A DNA stretch of 41,772 nt from Shewanella marinintestina (GTDB lineage Bacteria; Pseudomonadota; Gammaproteobacteria; Enterobacterales; Shewanellaceae), in the NCBI RefSeq assembly GCF_023283845.1, contig NZ_JAKILC010000028.1, positions 1-41,772 on the forward strand, read 5' to 3'. Of this stretch, positions 24,663 through 33,127 are shown one piece after another. Position numbers and translations under genes: made by a program. The notes beneath the pieces are model-generated. The model was not told the origin of the DNA, made no database searches, and worked only from the letters and a program-made list of their open reading frames with translations. How positions within the stretch are numbered: the stretch's first letter is position 1; each line of letters begins with the position of its first letter.

Positions 24663-26678
24663 ATGAAGCTCAATCCCGGACAAAATGATGCCGTGCACTA
24701 TGTTAGCGGTCCTTGCTTAGTACTTGCTGGCGCAGGTAGTGGCAAGACCAGAGTAATTATTAATAAAATTGCGTATCTGGTGGAAAAATGTGGCTATAAG
24801 GCACGTAATATTGCCGCTGTAACATTTACCAATAAAGCGGCACGCGAGATGAAAGAACGTGTGTCTCAGTCTATGGGGCGTAAAGAAGCACGTGGATTAT
24901 GGATTTCAACTTTCCATACTTTAGGACTTGAGATCATTAAGCGTGAGCATAAGGTGGTTGGCTTAAAAGCGGGTTTTTCGCTATTTGATGATCAAGACAC
25001 CTTGGCTTTATTAAAAGAGCTTACCCAAGATGAGCTTGATGAAGATAAAGATCTATTAAGGCTGCTAGCAACGACCATTTCAAACTGGAAGGGCGACCTG
25101 GTTATTCCTGAGCAGGCGCGCAAAATTGCTAAAGATGAACAGCAGCAGTTGTTTGCGCTATTGTACCAGCGCTATGCGCAGCATATGAAAGCCTATAATG
25201 CGCTTGATTTTGATGACTTGATTCTACTGCCGACTTTATTGCTAAGACAGAATGAAGAGGTAAGAACTCGCTGGCAAACCCGTATTCAATATATGCTGGT
25301 GGATGAGTATCAAGATACCAACACTAGCCAATATGAAATGGTTAAATTGCTGGTGGGAGAGCGTGCGCGCTTTACTGTGGTAGGTGATGACGACCAATCT
25401 ATCTACTCATGGCGTGGTGCAAAACCGCAAAATTTAGTGTTACTGGGTAAAGATTTCCCTAGATTGAAATTGATTAAGCTAGAGCAGAATTATCGCTCTA
25501 GCCAGCGTATCTTGAGGGCGGCAAACATCTTGATTGCCAATAACCCTCACGTTTATGAAAAGGCACTATTCAGTGAACTCGCTTATGGTGAGCCTATAAG
25601 AGTGCTTATTGCTGCCAATGAAGAGCAAGAAGCCGAACGAGTAGTAGCTGAAATGATCCGCCATAAGTTTGTGGGTAAAACTTCCTTTGGCGATTACGCA
25701 ATTCTATACCGCGGTAACCATCAGTCTCGTTTGCTTGAACGTGCGCTAATGACTAACCGTATTCCTTATAAGCTAAGTGGTGGCACATCTTTCTTCGGTC
25801 GCGCTGAAATTAAAGACATCATGGCTTACCTACGCTTAATCGTGAACCCTGATGACGATAATGCCTTTTTGCGCATTGTTAACTTACCCAAGCGTGGTAT
25901 TGGTCCTGCAACACTTGAGCGCTTAGGCAACTTTGCTAACAAGAAGCAGATCTCTATGTTTGCCGCGATCTTTGAAGCAGATTTGAACCATGAGCTGCCG
26001 CCTGCTGCGATGTCTAGCTTGTATCATTTTGGCCGCTTTGTCGTTGAAACAGGGGATTTGGCAGAACGAGGTGATCCTGTTGATGCGGTGAAGCAGTTAA
26101 TTCGTAAAATTAACTACGAAGATTACCTGTATGAGACCAGTACTAGCGCGAAAGCGGCAGAAATGCGTATGAAAAACATTTCAGAGCTGTATCGTTGGGT
26201 TACTGAAATGCTGCAAGGCGATGATCTTGATGAAGGGATGACATTACCTGAGGTTGTAACTCGTTTAACGCTGCGCGACATGATGGAGCGTAACAGTGAA
26301 GACGAGGGCGGCGATCAAGTCCAATTGATGACTTTACATGCGTCTAAAGGCTTGGAGTTCCCGTACGTCTTTATGGTGGGAGCAGAAGAGAGGATCTTGC
26401 CACATCAAAGTAGTATTGATGAAGATAATGTCGATGAAGAGCGTCGCTTAGCGTATGTGGGGATCACTCGTGCGCAAAAAGAGTTGTGGTTTGTTATTTG
26501 TCGCGAGCGTCGCCAATTTGGTGAAACGATTCGCTGTGAACCAAGCCGCTTCTTGATGGAACTTCCTCAAGATGATCTGATTTGGGAAAACCGTAAACCT
26601 GCGCAAACTGCAGAGCAAATGCAGCAATCAGGGCGTTCGAATATCGCTAATTTAAGAGATATGTTTAAGAATAAATAA
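24663..26678 (+). CDS. rep: ATP-dependent DNA helicase Rep
   Basis: A 671-residue superfamily 1A 3'-5' helicase. Motif I (Walker A) is GAGSGKTR at about residues 23-30, motif Ia AAVTFTNKAAREM, motif II (Walker B) DEYQDTN, motif III GDDDQSIYSWRG, motif IV region LEQNYRSS, motif V LMTLHASKGLEFPYVF and motif VI VGITRAQKEL. Length and sequence fit E. coli Rep (673) better than UvrD (about 720). Rep aids replication forks past bound proteins. It is a single gene, convergent with the GGDEF gene. Confidence 0.95.
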   Translation: MKLNPGQNDAVHYVSGPCLVLAGAGSGKTRVIINKIAYLVEKCGYKARNIAAVTFTNKAAREMKERVSQSMGRKEARGLWISTFHTLGLEIIKREHKVVGLKAGFSLFDDQDTLALLKELTQDELDEDKDLLRLLATTISNWKGDLVIPEQARKIAKDEQQQLFALLYQRYAQHMKAYNALDFDDLILLPTLLLRQNEEVRTRWQTRIQYMLVDEYQDTNTSQYEMVKLLVGERARFTVVGDDDQSIYSWRGAKPQNLVLLGKDFPRLKLIKLEQNYRSSQRILRAANILIANNPHVYEKALFSELAYGEPIRVLIAANEEQEAERVVAEMIRHKFVGKTSFGDYAILYRGNHQSRLLERALMTNRIPYKLSGGTSFFGRAEIKDIMAYLRLIVNPDDDNAFLRIVNLPKRGIGPATLERLGNFANKKQISMFAAIFEADLNHELPPAAMSSLYHFGRFVVETGDLAERGDPVDAVKQLIRKINYEDYLYETSTSAKAAEMRMKNISELYRWVTEMLQGDDLDEGMTLPEVVTRLTLRDMMERNSEDEGGDQVQLMTLHASKGLEFPYVFMVGAEERILPHQSSIDEDNVDEERRLAYVGITRAQKELWFVICRERRQFGETIRCEPSRFLMELPQDDLIWENRKPAQTAEQMQQSGRSNIANLRDMFKNK

Positions 26679-26688
26679 CCTCCCGCAT

Positions 26689-26718
26689 AGAGCTAACGTA
26701 CCGTAAGTTCTTGGCTCT
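26689..26718 (+). terminator. Possible rep terminator
   Basis: AGAGC and GCTCT can pair around a loop with weak inner pairing, followed by a few T, just beyond the rep stop and before the convergent GGDEF gene end. The stem is short, so this is tentative. Confidence 0.3.
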
Positions 26719-26743
26719 TTAATCGGTTATTGATAGTGCTGGC

Positions 26744-29383
26744 TTATGCGCATACCTGGTTGTTGCTCAGGCTTAAGTCAGCCTGTGTGGTAACTTCTAC
26801 CACGTTACCTAATGACATACCTTGGCCAAACTCAAAGCCGACTTGTTGAAGTATTTGGTTTTGCATATCGTTGTTTACCCCAACGGCAAATACCGTTAAC
26901 TCCATTGCTTGCGCAGCATTAAAGTAAGCTTTAACTAGTTTAAGGTGTTGGCTGTTTTCTAAATGAGCACAGTAGCTTGAATCCAGTTTTAATGCGTTAA
27001 TTGGTAAAAAAGTTAAGCTACTGATGGCACTGTGTGCGCTACCGTAGGCTTCAATACCAAGATTGATATTAAGAGGCTTTAGGCTCTCAAATGCACTAAT
27101 GTGATTATTGGCATTTTGCACAAAGGCTTTTTCATCAAAAAACACTGTTAACTTACTCTTGTCGAGCCGGCACTGTTTAAGCCTATTTTTAAGGGCTCTT
27201 ACTGCGTATTTATGATTTAGGTGCTGACTTGATACTGAAACCTGTAACTGTACTTGCTTGCCATATTCTTTCTGCATAGAGCTGAAATGACTATCAACAA
27301 AATCTAGCAAGTAGTTATCCAACTCAATCACCATATTGCAATGCTCTGCAATATTATTGATCTGTGCTTGCTTGATTTTTCCGAGTGTTGGATGGTGCCA
27401 AAATAACCTAGGTTCAAATGCAACTATCACACTGGTGTTGAGCTGCATAATAGGCAAGTAGCTTAGTTGTAGCTGCTTATTTTTGATTGCGTTTTTCAGC
27501 TCGTTTTCGAGTTTTATATCGGTAATTTGCTGCTTGTTAGCCGCATAGTCAAATATTACGTAACAGCCTTTGCCTTGTGATTTTGCTTGATACATGGCCG
27601 TATCAGCATCTCGTAAAATAGACTCACTAGTATCAGAATGGCTTTGGCCGCTCATAGCAATCCCAATACTACCGCTGGAATTAAATTGCTGATTAACCAA
27701 TTGATAGGAGCGTGAGAGCTCTGCTAATACTCTTTCTGCAACATCCTCAGCATCTTGAGAGTCACTAATTGAGTCGAGCAAAATAACAAACTCATCCCCT
27801 CCTAAACGAGCTAGCATGTCATTACTACGAATACAGAGATTTAGTCGTTTGGCGGTTTCAATAAGAAAGCGGTCACCTTCTAAGTGACCTAAGGTATCGT
27901 TGAGTAACTTAAACCTATCCATATCAATAAAGAGTACGGCAAATCGCTCTAGGGTATGCCTGCGTACATGCTTAATTGCCTGAGTGAGTCGCTCCATAAA
28001 CATCGAACGGTTAGGTAGGCCGGTTAAATTATCATGCTTAGCATCATGAACTAATTGGCGCTCAATGCGTTTACGTTGGTTAATTTCTTTCTCTAAATCA
28101 CTATTTACAATTTCTAGTGCTCGGGTGCGTTGATTAACTTTATCTTCTAATTGCTCGTAGCTAAGCTTAAGGGATTCTGCTGAGAGTTTCTTTTCTATTG
28201 CGGTAGCAATATGCTGCGAGACAAACGTTAGTAGCTCTAGGTCTTTTTCTTGGTAGTTCTGGCTAAAGCTGTAGCTGTAAATAGTCAATGCGCCACAAAC
28301 CTTACCGTGGATAAACAGCGGCACAGCAATCCATTGATGGATCTCTTTGGTATCATTAAGCTCTGGATTGATACTATAAAGCTCGCCAGAGTCGATAAGG
28401 GAGTTAATATCCTGCTTATTAAGTAACCTTGGTTTATGGTTGAGAAGGATGTATTCAGTTAAGCCATCACCTAGTGTGCGAGACTTTGGTGAAGGCTGGT
28501 CAAACTGAGAAACGAAATAAGGGAACGTTAACGTTTTCTTTTGCTCATCTAACAATGAAATAAAACAGTTATTAACGGGTAACAAGTGGCTAATGACGCG
28601 ATGAATCTCAGTGTAAAATTGCTGGCTGTCGATATTGGCATTAGCTAAGTCTGCTATTTCGAATAGGGATTTCTGCAAACGCTCTGCGCGACGTCGTTCG
28701 TAGACCTCTTGCTTAAGTTTATTGTAGGCAATACTTAGCTCTTTAGTGCGGGTGTCAATTGCATGCTCTAACTGTTCTTGATTTTCAAGACGCTGGATAA
28801 CGCCTGCTATATGGTGGCTAATAAAGTTCATTAGCTCTATTTCAACTTCAGTATAGACAATGTTAGGGCTATAGCTTTGCACCACCAATACACCGATTGT
28901 GGCATCAGCATTTTTGATAGGGGTACCAATCCACTGATGGCAACTACTTCCTCTCAGCGTAATCGCTTTAGATGCAACTAGCTCACGATAGGTGTCATCG
29001 TTACAGATCAGCGCCTGCTCTGTCTTGAGCACATAACCGGTTAGACCACTATATAAGGTGTCAGATAAGTCTTCGTCGGGATAAAAGTCGTTAGGGTGAG
29101 AATCTTTTTCATCTAGAAAAAAAGGGACTTCGATTTTACCGTTAGTAGAGTTGAGCGTAGCGATAAAAAAATTGTCAGCCGGGATCAGTTCATTGATGGA
29201 TTGATGCAATGATGAATAGAATTCTTGAGGCGTGGTTACACTTGCTGCAAAGTTAGAAATATCTAACAGAGCATTCTGAGTAATTTCTGCTCGTTTATAT
29301 TTCAGCGCTAACGCTTTTAAGCGAGAAATCCTTTTGTGTAGCCTCAGTGTTGATTTTGACTGAGTTGGTTCTTCCCTAAACAT
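26744..29383 (-). CDS. Dual-GAF diguanylate cyclase with degenerate EAL domain
   Basis: An 879-residue cytosolic signalling protein. GAF 1 spans about 35-195 and GAF 2 about 240-398; they look like a duplicated module, as both contain HQWI..P. A coiled coil (about 400-440) leads to a GGDEF domain (445-612) with an intact active site at 528-532 and an RSND inhibitory site at 519-522, exactly five residues before it. The EAL domain (about 620-865) is decayed: EAL is replaced by EPR at 657-659 and the DDFG loop by EAYG. It should make c-di-GMP under control of an unknown GAF ligand and not degrade it. No signal peptide or membrane segment is seen. Confidence 0.92.
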   Translation of the reverse strand: MFREEPTQSKSTLRLHKRISRLKALALKYKRAEITQNALLDISNFAASVTTPQEFYSSLHQSINELIPADNFFIATLNSTNGKIEVPFFLDEKDSHPNDFYPDEDLSDTLYSGLTGYVLKTEQALICNDDTYRELVASKAITLRGSSCHQWIGTPIKNADATIGVLVVQSYSPNIVYTEVEIELMNFISHHIAGVIQRLENQEQLEHAIDTRTKELSIAYNKLKQEVYERRRAERLQKSLFEIADLANANIDSQQFYTEIHRVISHLLPVNNCFISLLDEQKKTLTFPYFVSQFDQPSPKSRTLGDGLTEYILLNHKPRLLNKQDINSLIDSGELYSINPELNDTKEIHQWIAVPLFIHGKVCGALTIYSYSFSQNYQEKDLELLTFVSQHIATAIEKKLSAESLKLSYEQLEDKVNQRTRALEIVNSDLEKEINQRKRIERQLVHDAKHDNLTGLPNRSMFMERLTQAIKHVRRHTLERFAVLFIDMDRFKLLNDTLGHLEGDRFLIETAKRLNLCIRSNDMLARLGGDEFVILLDSISDSQDAEDVAERVLAELSRSYQLVNQQFNSSGSIGIAMSGQSHSDTSESILRDADTAMYQAKSQGKGCYVIFDYAANKQQITDIKLENELKNAIKNKQLQLSYLPIMQLNTSVIVAFEPRLFWHHPTLGKIKQAQINNIAEHCNMVIELDNYLLDFVDSHFSSMQKEYGKQVQLQVSVSSQHLNHKYAVRALKNRLKQCRLDKSKLTVFFDEKAFVQNANNHISAFESLKPLNINLGIEAYGSAHSAISSLTFLPINALKLDSSYCAHLENSQHLKLVKAYFNAAQAMELTVFAVGVNNDMQNQILQQVGFEFGQGMSLGNVVEVTTQADLSLSNNQVCA

Positions 29384-29561
29384 GCCGTTCCGCCAATCGC
29401 TATTATTCTAATTTGATTAGGATTTGGACTAATCCTTATTGATAACACGAAAACAGGTGCCATCCAAGTCATTATTTTGACGCGCAGTGACAAAATAATG
29501 TACAAATCACTCAAATCTTGAGCGAACGCACATAAAACCTGTAAAAAAAGCAAAACAAGTG

Positions 29562-29590
29562 TAGACGGCGAGGCGATTTGGACCTAATAT
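29562..29590 (+). promoter_or_regulatory. Promoter of the tRNA operon
   Basis: TAGACG (29562-29567) and TAATAT (29585-29590) are 17 bases apart, followed by a GC-rich discriminator (GCCCCGC). Transcription would start about 14 bases before tRNA-Arg. A GC-rich discriminator is typical of stringently controlled stable-RNA promoters. Confidence 0.65.
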
Positions 29591-29611
29591 ATGCCCCGCT
29601 AACAAGGCAAG

Positions 29612-29688
29612 GCACCCATAGCTCAGCTGGATAGAGCGCACCCCTCCGGAGGGTGAGGCCGAGGGTTCGAATCCTTCTGGGTGCACCA
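29612..29688 (+). tRNA. tRNA-Arg (anticodon CCG)
   Basis: A 77-base cloverleaf with acceptor GCACCCA/TGGGTGC, D-stem GCTC/GAGC, anticodon stem CACCC/GGGTG with loop CTCCGGA, T-loop GTTCGAATCC region and encoded ACCA end. It is the first gene of the tRNA operon, equivalent to argX of E. coli. Confidence 0.97.
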
Positions 29689-29724
29689 GAATGGAAACGA
29701 GACTTGTTAGTAGGAAATATCAGT

Positions 29725-29801
29725 GGTGATTGTAGCTCAGTTGGTAGAGTCCCGGATTGTGATTCCGGTTGTCGTGGGTTCGAACCCCATCAGTCACCCC
29801 A
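29725..29801 (+). tRNA. hisR: tRNA-His (anticodon GTG)
   Basis: Acceptor GTGATTG pairs with CAGTCAC, and the anticodon stem-loop CCGGATTGTGATTCCGG carries GTG. The extra G at position -1 (29725) that is typical of tRNA-His is encoded, and the discriminator is C followed by CCA. It lies 36 bases after tRNA-Arg. Confidence 0.97.
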
Positions 29802-29825
29802 TTTTCCTAACGCTTTAAATTGTTT

Positions 29826-29902
<77 letters not shown>

Positions 29903-29960
29903 CATTTATAAATAACGAGTTTACTCGATATTTAGCAAGTTAAGTAAGACAAAAGATTTT

Positions 29961-30037
<77 letters not shown>

Positions 30038-30047
30038 CTTTTACATG

Positions 30048-30077
30048 AAGCCTCTAGAGAAATCTAGAGGCTTTTTT
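30048..30077 (+). terminator. tRNA operon terminator (unit 0)
   Basis: AAGCCTCTAGA and TCTAGAGGCTT form an 11-bp stem with a GAAA loop, followed by a run of T. It is ten bases after the CCA of tRNA-Pro copy 2. It is the first of five related hairpins. Confidence 0.92.
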
Positions 30078-30145
30078 GTACCTAAAAATTGGCAAAGGAT
30101 TCGAATCCTCTCTTTTTATGAAACCATGGCCGACCACTTTTCGAA

Positions 30146-30175
30146 AAGCCTCTTGAGAAATCAAGAGGCTTTTTT
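30146..30175 (+). terminator. Terminator-like hairpin, repeat unit 1
   Basis: AAGCCTCTTGA and TCAAGAGGCTT form a perfect 11-bp stem with a GAAA loop and a T run. Compared with unit 0, two stem pairs have changed together. Confidence 0.88.
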
Positions 30176-30239
30176 CGTTTATATTTGCTGGGAAAGAGCT
30201 TGAATCCTCACTCTTTTGTCATGCGACCACTTTAATATT

Positions 30240-30269
30240 AAGCCTTTCGAGTAATCGAAAGGCTTTTTT
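30240..30269 (+). terminator. Terminator-like hairpin, repeat unit 2
   Basis: AAGCCTTTCGA and TCGAAAGGCTT form a perfect 11-bp stem with a GTAA loop and a T run. The stem differs from units 0 and 1 at paired positions on both arms. Confidence 0.88.
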
Positions 30270-30337
30270 GTATTTAAAAACCGGCAAAGGATTCGAATCC
30301 TCTCTTTTATGAAACCATAGCCGACCACTTTTACATG

Positions 30338-30367
30338 AAGCCTCTCGAGTAATCGAAACGCTTTTTT
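30338..30367 (+). terminator. Terminator-like hairpin, repeat unit 3 (two mismatches)
   Basis: AAGCCTCTCGA and TCGAAACGCTT pair at nine of eleven positions with a GTAA loop and a T run. It appears to be decaying. Confidence 0.7.
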
Positions 30368-30434
30368 GTATCTAAAAACTGGCAAAGGATTCGAATCCTC
30401 TCTTTTTATGGAACCATGGCGAATACTTTTCAAA

Positions 30435-30460
30435 AAGCCTCTTGAGAAATGAGAGGCCTT
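30435..30460. terminator. Terminator-like hairpin, repeat unit 4, shared with bpfD
   Basis: AAGCCTCTTGA and the diverged right arm TGAGAGGCCTT still form a stem through AGCCTCT/AGAGGCCT with a bulge. On the minus strand the structure is followed by TTTTTG, and it starts 13 bases after the bpfD stop, so it can also terminate the adhesin operon coming the other way. Confidence 0.65.
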
Positions 30461-30473
30461 TATCCGTTTGCGG

Positions 30474-32393
30474 TTACTCCACAGGTGTTGGCGGTGAGAT
30501 ATAACCCATATAGGCATTCGTTTTTAATGGAACAAAACGTTTTAGCTGCTCGTTCTCTTCAATACCCGTCACAATCACTTCAATATCTAAGCCTTTAGCC
30601 ACATTTATTAGAGCTCGACAAAGCTCGCTACTGTGCTCACTTTCGTCATAATAAGCGAAAGATTGATCAAGTTTAACGTAGCTTGGGCGTAGGTTTTGTA
30701 AATACGACATAGAACCAAACTGACGACCGAAATGGTCGATACCAAAGTGGGAGCCGTTGTCTCTAATGACAGCACAGAGCGCCTCACAGGACTCTGGTGC
30801 GCTATAAACTGCCGCTTCAGGGATATCGAAACAGATCCGTTCTCTTAGCGGTGATGAGCGCAAGAATTTGTTTAACCATTGGTGGAATTCTGGATCGCCC
30901 ATACTTTGGAAGGTCAAATTCACAGCGATAGGCTCAAAGTTTCTTTCGAGGAGCTTTTTGTTATGAATACTTTCAATGAGGCATTTATCTAGCAATGTTC
31001 CCAGTGAAAGCAACTCGACATATGGCATGAACTGGCCTGCTTGTACCATTTTTCCGTGAATAGATAACTGACAATAAAGCTCTCTTTGTAAAATAGAGTT
31101 AGCTCCGTTAAGCAATATCGGTTGCCACTTAAATTTAAACTCACCGTCAGTTATTGCAGTACTTAAATGTTCACGCCATTGCTCTCTGGTGAACAATTGT
31201 TTTTCATTGCTTTCAAACCAGTGGAAAACATTATTATCTTGAATAGATTTCTGCAGAGCGTTGTCAGCTTGCGCGAGAATATCGGTCACCGACATTTGCC
31301 CTGTGCGTTCGGCAATACCGATAGCAAAGTGCTCATTGGGCTTACAGCCAGCTTTTGATACTTCTTGATTGATAGTACGGATCAGTGTTTGCAGATACTT
31401 ACTTGTTTGCTCATGTTCTGAATTAGTGACAAGAAAAGCAAATTCATAAGCTGAGATCCTTGCGATAACAGATGTTGTTACCCCATCTAAATGTTGTTGC
31501 ATTTTATCTGCGAGTAATTTTATGGTTTCGTCGCGCACTTGATAACCATATTTGCTATGAACCTCTTCAAGCCAATCAAACTTAGCCATCATAAGCGCAC
31601 CGCTTTTAGGTTCGCTTAACCAACTGTTTAAATGCCCCATCATATATTGGCGATTAGGCAGGCCAGACACTTGGTCGACTAAGTTTTTCTTTCTTAATTC
31701 ACCGACCTCTTCATCGAGAGAGTTAAATATCTGCTTAAGCTGATCTGACATGCTATTGAAAGCAAGAACAACTGATTTTAACTCAACAGTTTTTGGCACT
31801 TTCATGTCTGGGCCAAACTTTCGATTAGCAACTTCTTTGGCGTGCTCGGCTATTTCGTGCAAAGGTTTTAATATCCATGTTAAGCCTAAGCGAGCAAAGA
31901 TAATGGCGATAAGAAATAGAATTGAAAATACGGTAATCGCGTTAGTCATTGTGCGCCACAACTCGTGGTAACCAAACCCTGGATGAGCGGTGATTTCAAG
32001 ACGTGCTAATTGGATCCAGCCAGAGGTGATAGTGCTTTCGCGTTTGATGGTTTTAAATAAACCTAGGTCGATAAACCATTGTGGTACACCTTCAATAGTT
32101 ACAGGATTTTGCCAAACCTGCTGCTTGCCATCGACGAGCCAGGTGAGCTTTACTTGTTGATAATAGCCACCTTCAAAAATGACATTTATCAGGGTTTCGG
32201 CGCCAACAATGTCTCCGGCTTCGAGATCAGGAACCAGCATAATCCCTAAAGAGTGACTGGTATTATTGAGATCAGACTCCATCTGCTTTGTGAGGAAGTT
32301 TTGAGTTTCAGTAAACTGAACATAACCCAAACTTGCAACCACCAGTAAAAATAGCGCAAACAGTAGTGTGTATATCTGTCGAAACAGTGTCAT
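30474..32393 (-). CDS. bpfD: LapD-type c-di-GMP receptor of the adhesin system
   Basis: A 639-residue inner-membrane protein with the LapD plan: segment 1 (about 5-25), a periplasmic LapD/MoxY-type domain (26-150), segment 2 (about 152-175), HAMP (to about 225), then GGDEF-like and EAL-like domains. Both are degenerate: SAYEF at 314-318 replaces GGDEF, and EAL is replaced by ELY near 438-440. It therefore senses rather than makes or cleaves c-di-GMP. In the known pathway c-di-GMP-bound LapD holds the protease LapG, keeping the adhesin on the surface. It lies 8 bases after bpfG, last in the operon. Confidence 0.93.
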   Translation of the reverse strand: MTLFRQIYTLLFALFLLVVASLGYVQFTETQNFLTKQMESDLNNTSHSLGIMLVPDLEAGDIVGAETLINVIFEGGYYQQVKLTWLVDGKQQVWQNPVTIEGVPQWFIDLGLFKTIKRESTITSGWIQLARLEITAHPGFGYHELWRTMTNAITVFSILFLIAIIFARLGLTWILKPLHEIAEHAKEVANRKFGPDMKVPKTVELKSVVLAFNSMSDQLKQIFNSLDEEVGELRKKNLVDQVSGLPNRQYMMGHLNSWLSEPKSGALMMAKFDWLEEVHSKYGYQVRDETIKLLADKMQQHLDGVTTSVIARISAYEFAFLVTNSEHEQTSKYLQTLIRTINQEVSKAGCKPNEHFAIGIAERTGQMSVTDILAQADNALQKSIQDNNVFHWFESNEKQLFTREQWREHLSTAITDGEFKFKWQPILLNGANSILQRELYCQLSIHGKMVQAGQFMPYVELLSLGTLLDKCLIESIHNKKLLERNFEPIAVNLTFQSMGDPEFHQWLNKFLRSSPLRERICFDIPEAAVYSAPESCEALCAVIRDNGSHFGIDHFGRQFGSMSYLQNLRPSYVKLDQSFAYYDESEHSSELCRALINVAKGLDIEVIVTGIEENEQLKRFVPLKTNAYMGYISPPTPVE

Positions 32394-32401
32394 CTTGTTA
32401 A

Positions 32402-33109
32402 CTACTCCAGTTTTATCTTGGGTTGATTAAGTCGCTCTACACCCAAGCGATCTTTTAGGTCATTCCATTTCGCTAATTTAGACGAGGAGCCTGCTAACAC
32501 ACCGCGTCCTTTTTCTTTGTTTAACCACAATTGTCGACCGTTAAAGCTATAAACAGGCAACAGATCGGTTCTTTGAGTCGCGGGCTTTATTTGTTTATCA
32601 AGATTATCTAAAACTAGAGGGATAGAGGCTGGTGTTTCATAATAGGCAAGTACCATATGGTATTGATTTACACTGGTTGCTTTAACCATAGTAATTCTTA
32701 ACTTGTCTTCTGAAACGCCAAGCTGGAGTAGGGTAAAGTATTTGGCAATTGAAAAGTCTTCGCAGTCGCCACCACTAACGCCTATAAACTCCATGGGCGT
32801 TGCCCAGTAATTTTTATTTCCCCAAAGTTTTATATCGTCGACAAAATGAAATAGGTTAAAAAAATTATTAACCATTAGAATTTTATCGCTATCTTGCAAA
32901 TCCTTCGCTTCATCTAAAATTTTAAACCAAGCCCTAATTCTTTTACCCGCACGTTCACCATACTGTGACTCAATTGTTTGGGTTATTAGGGCTGAATCGA
33001 GTTTTTTTACCGGAGCAGCATAAAGACAAAAGACAGACAGAGTTAACACCGTCAATTTGAATTGGCAGACTTTTTTTAATTTTTTTAATGGATAAAGCCT
33101 GCCAACCAT
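32402..33109 (-). CDS. bpfG: LapG-type periplasmic cysteine protease
   Basis: A 235-residue bacterial transglutaminase-like cysteine proteinase (BTLCP). A hydrophobic N-terminal export segment (about 15-32) is followed by a mature domain with the catalytic triad Cys116 (GGDCEDFS), His151 (YHMVLAYY) and Asp168 (LDNL). The spacing is close to that of Pseudomonas LapG. The family is calcium-dependent and cuts the N-terminal retention module of the adhesin, releasing cells. It lies between the OmpA lipoprotein gene (18-base gap) and bpfD. Confidence 0.94.
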   Translation of the reverse strand: MVGRLYPLKKLKKVCQFKLTVLTLSVFCLYAAPVKKLDSALITQTIESQYGERAGKRIRAWFKILDEAKDLQDSDKILMVNNFFNLFHFVDDIKLWGNKNYWATPMEFIGVSGGDCEDFSIAKYFTLLQLGVSEDKLRITMVKATSVNQYHMVLAYYETPASIPLVLDNLDKQIKPATQRTDLLPVYSFNGRQLWLNKEKGRGVLAGSSSKLAKWNDLKDRLGVERLNQPKIKLE

Positions 33110-33127
33110 GATGCTCTATTAAAACTC

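Larger units (their letters stand above)
30098..30470 (+). repeat. Array of four tRNA-Pro tail/terminator repeats
   Basis: Four units of about 93-99 bases follow the tRNA operon terminator. Each holds a copy of the tRNA-Pro T-arm (GGATTCGAATCCTCT or a variant; GAATCC at 30103, 30202, 30295, 30393), an A/T-rich insert, the tRNA end (CCGACCAC, diverged in the last unit), then a terminator-like hairpin and a conserved tail (TAAAAA..GGCAAA in units 0, 2 and 3). The 5' two thirds of the tRNA are missing, so none can be an ordinary tRNA. The organisation recalls the tRNA-derived repeats (rtT) after E. coli tyrT. Confidence 0.9.

Noticed and set aside
30098..30470. Possible CRISPR array
   Set aside because: The repeats are diverged copies of the tRNA-Pro tail with hairpins and have no constant repeat/unique spacer pattern; no cas genes are present.
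30179..30517. Minus-strand open frame across the tRNA repeat array
   Set aside because: It reads through tRNA-derived repeats and terminators and overlaps the bpfD end; coding is very unlikely.
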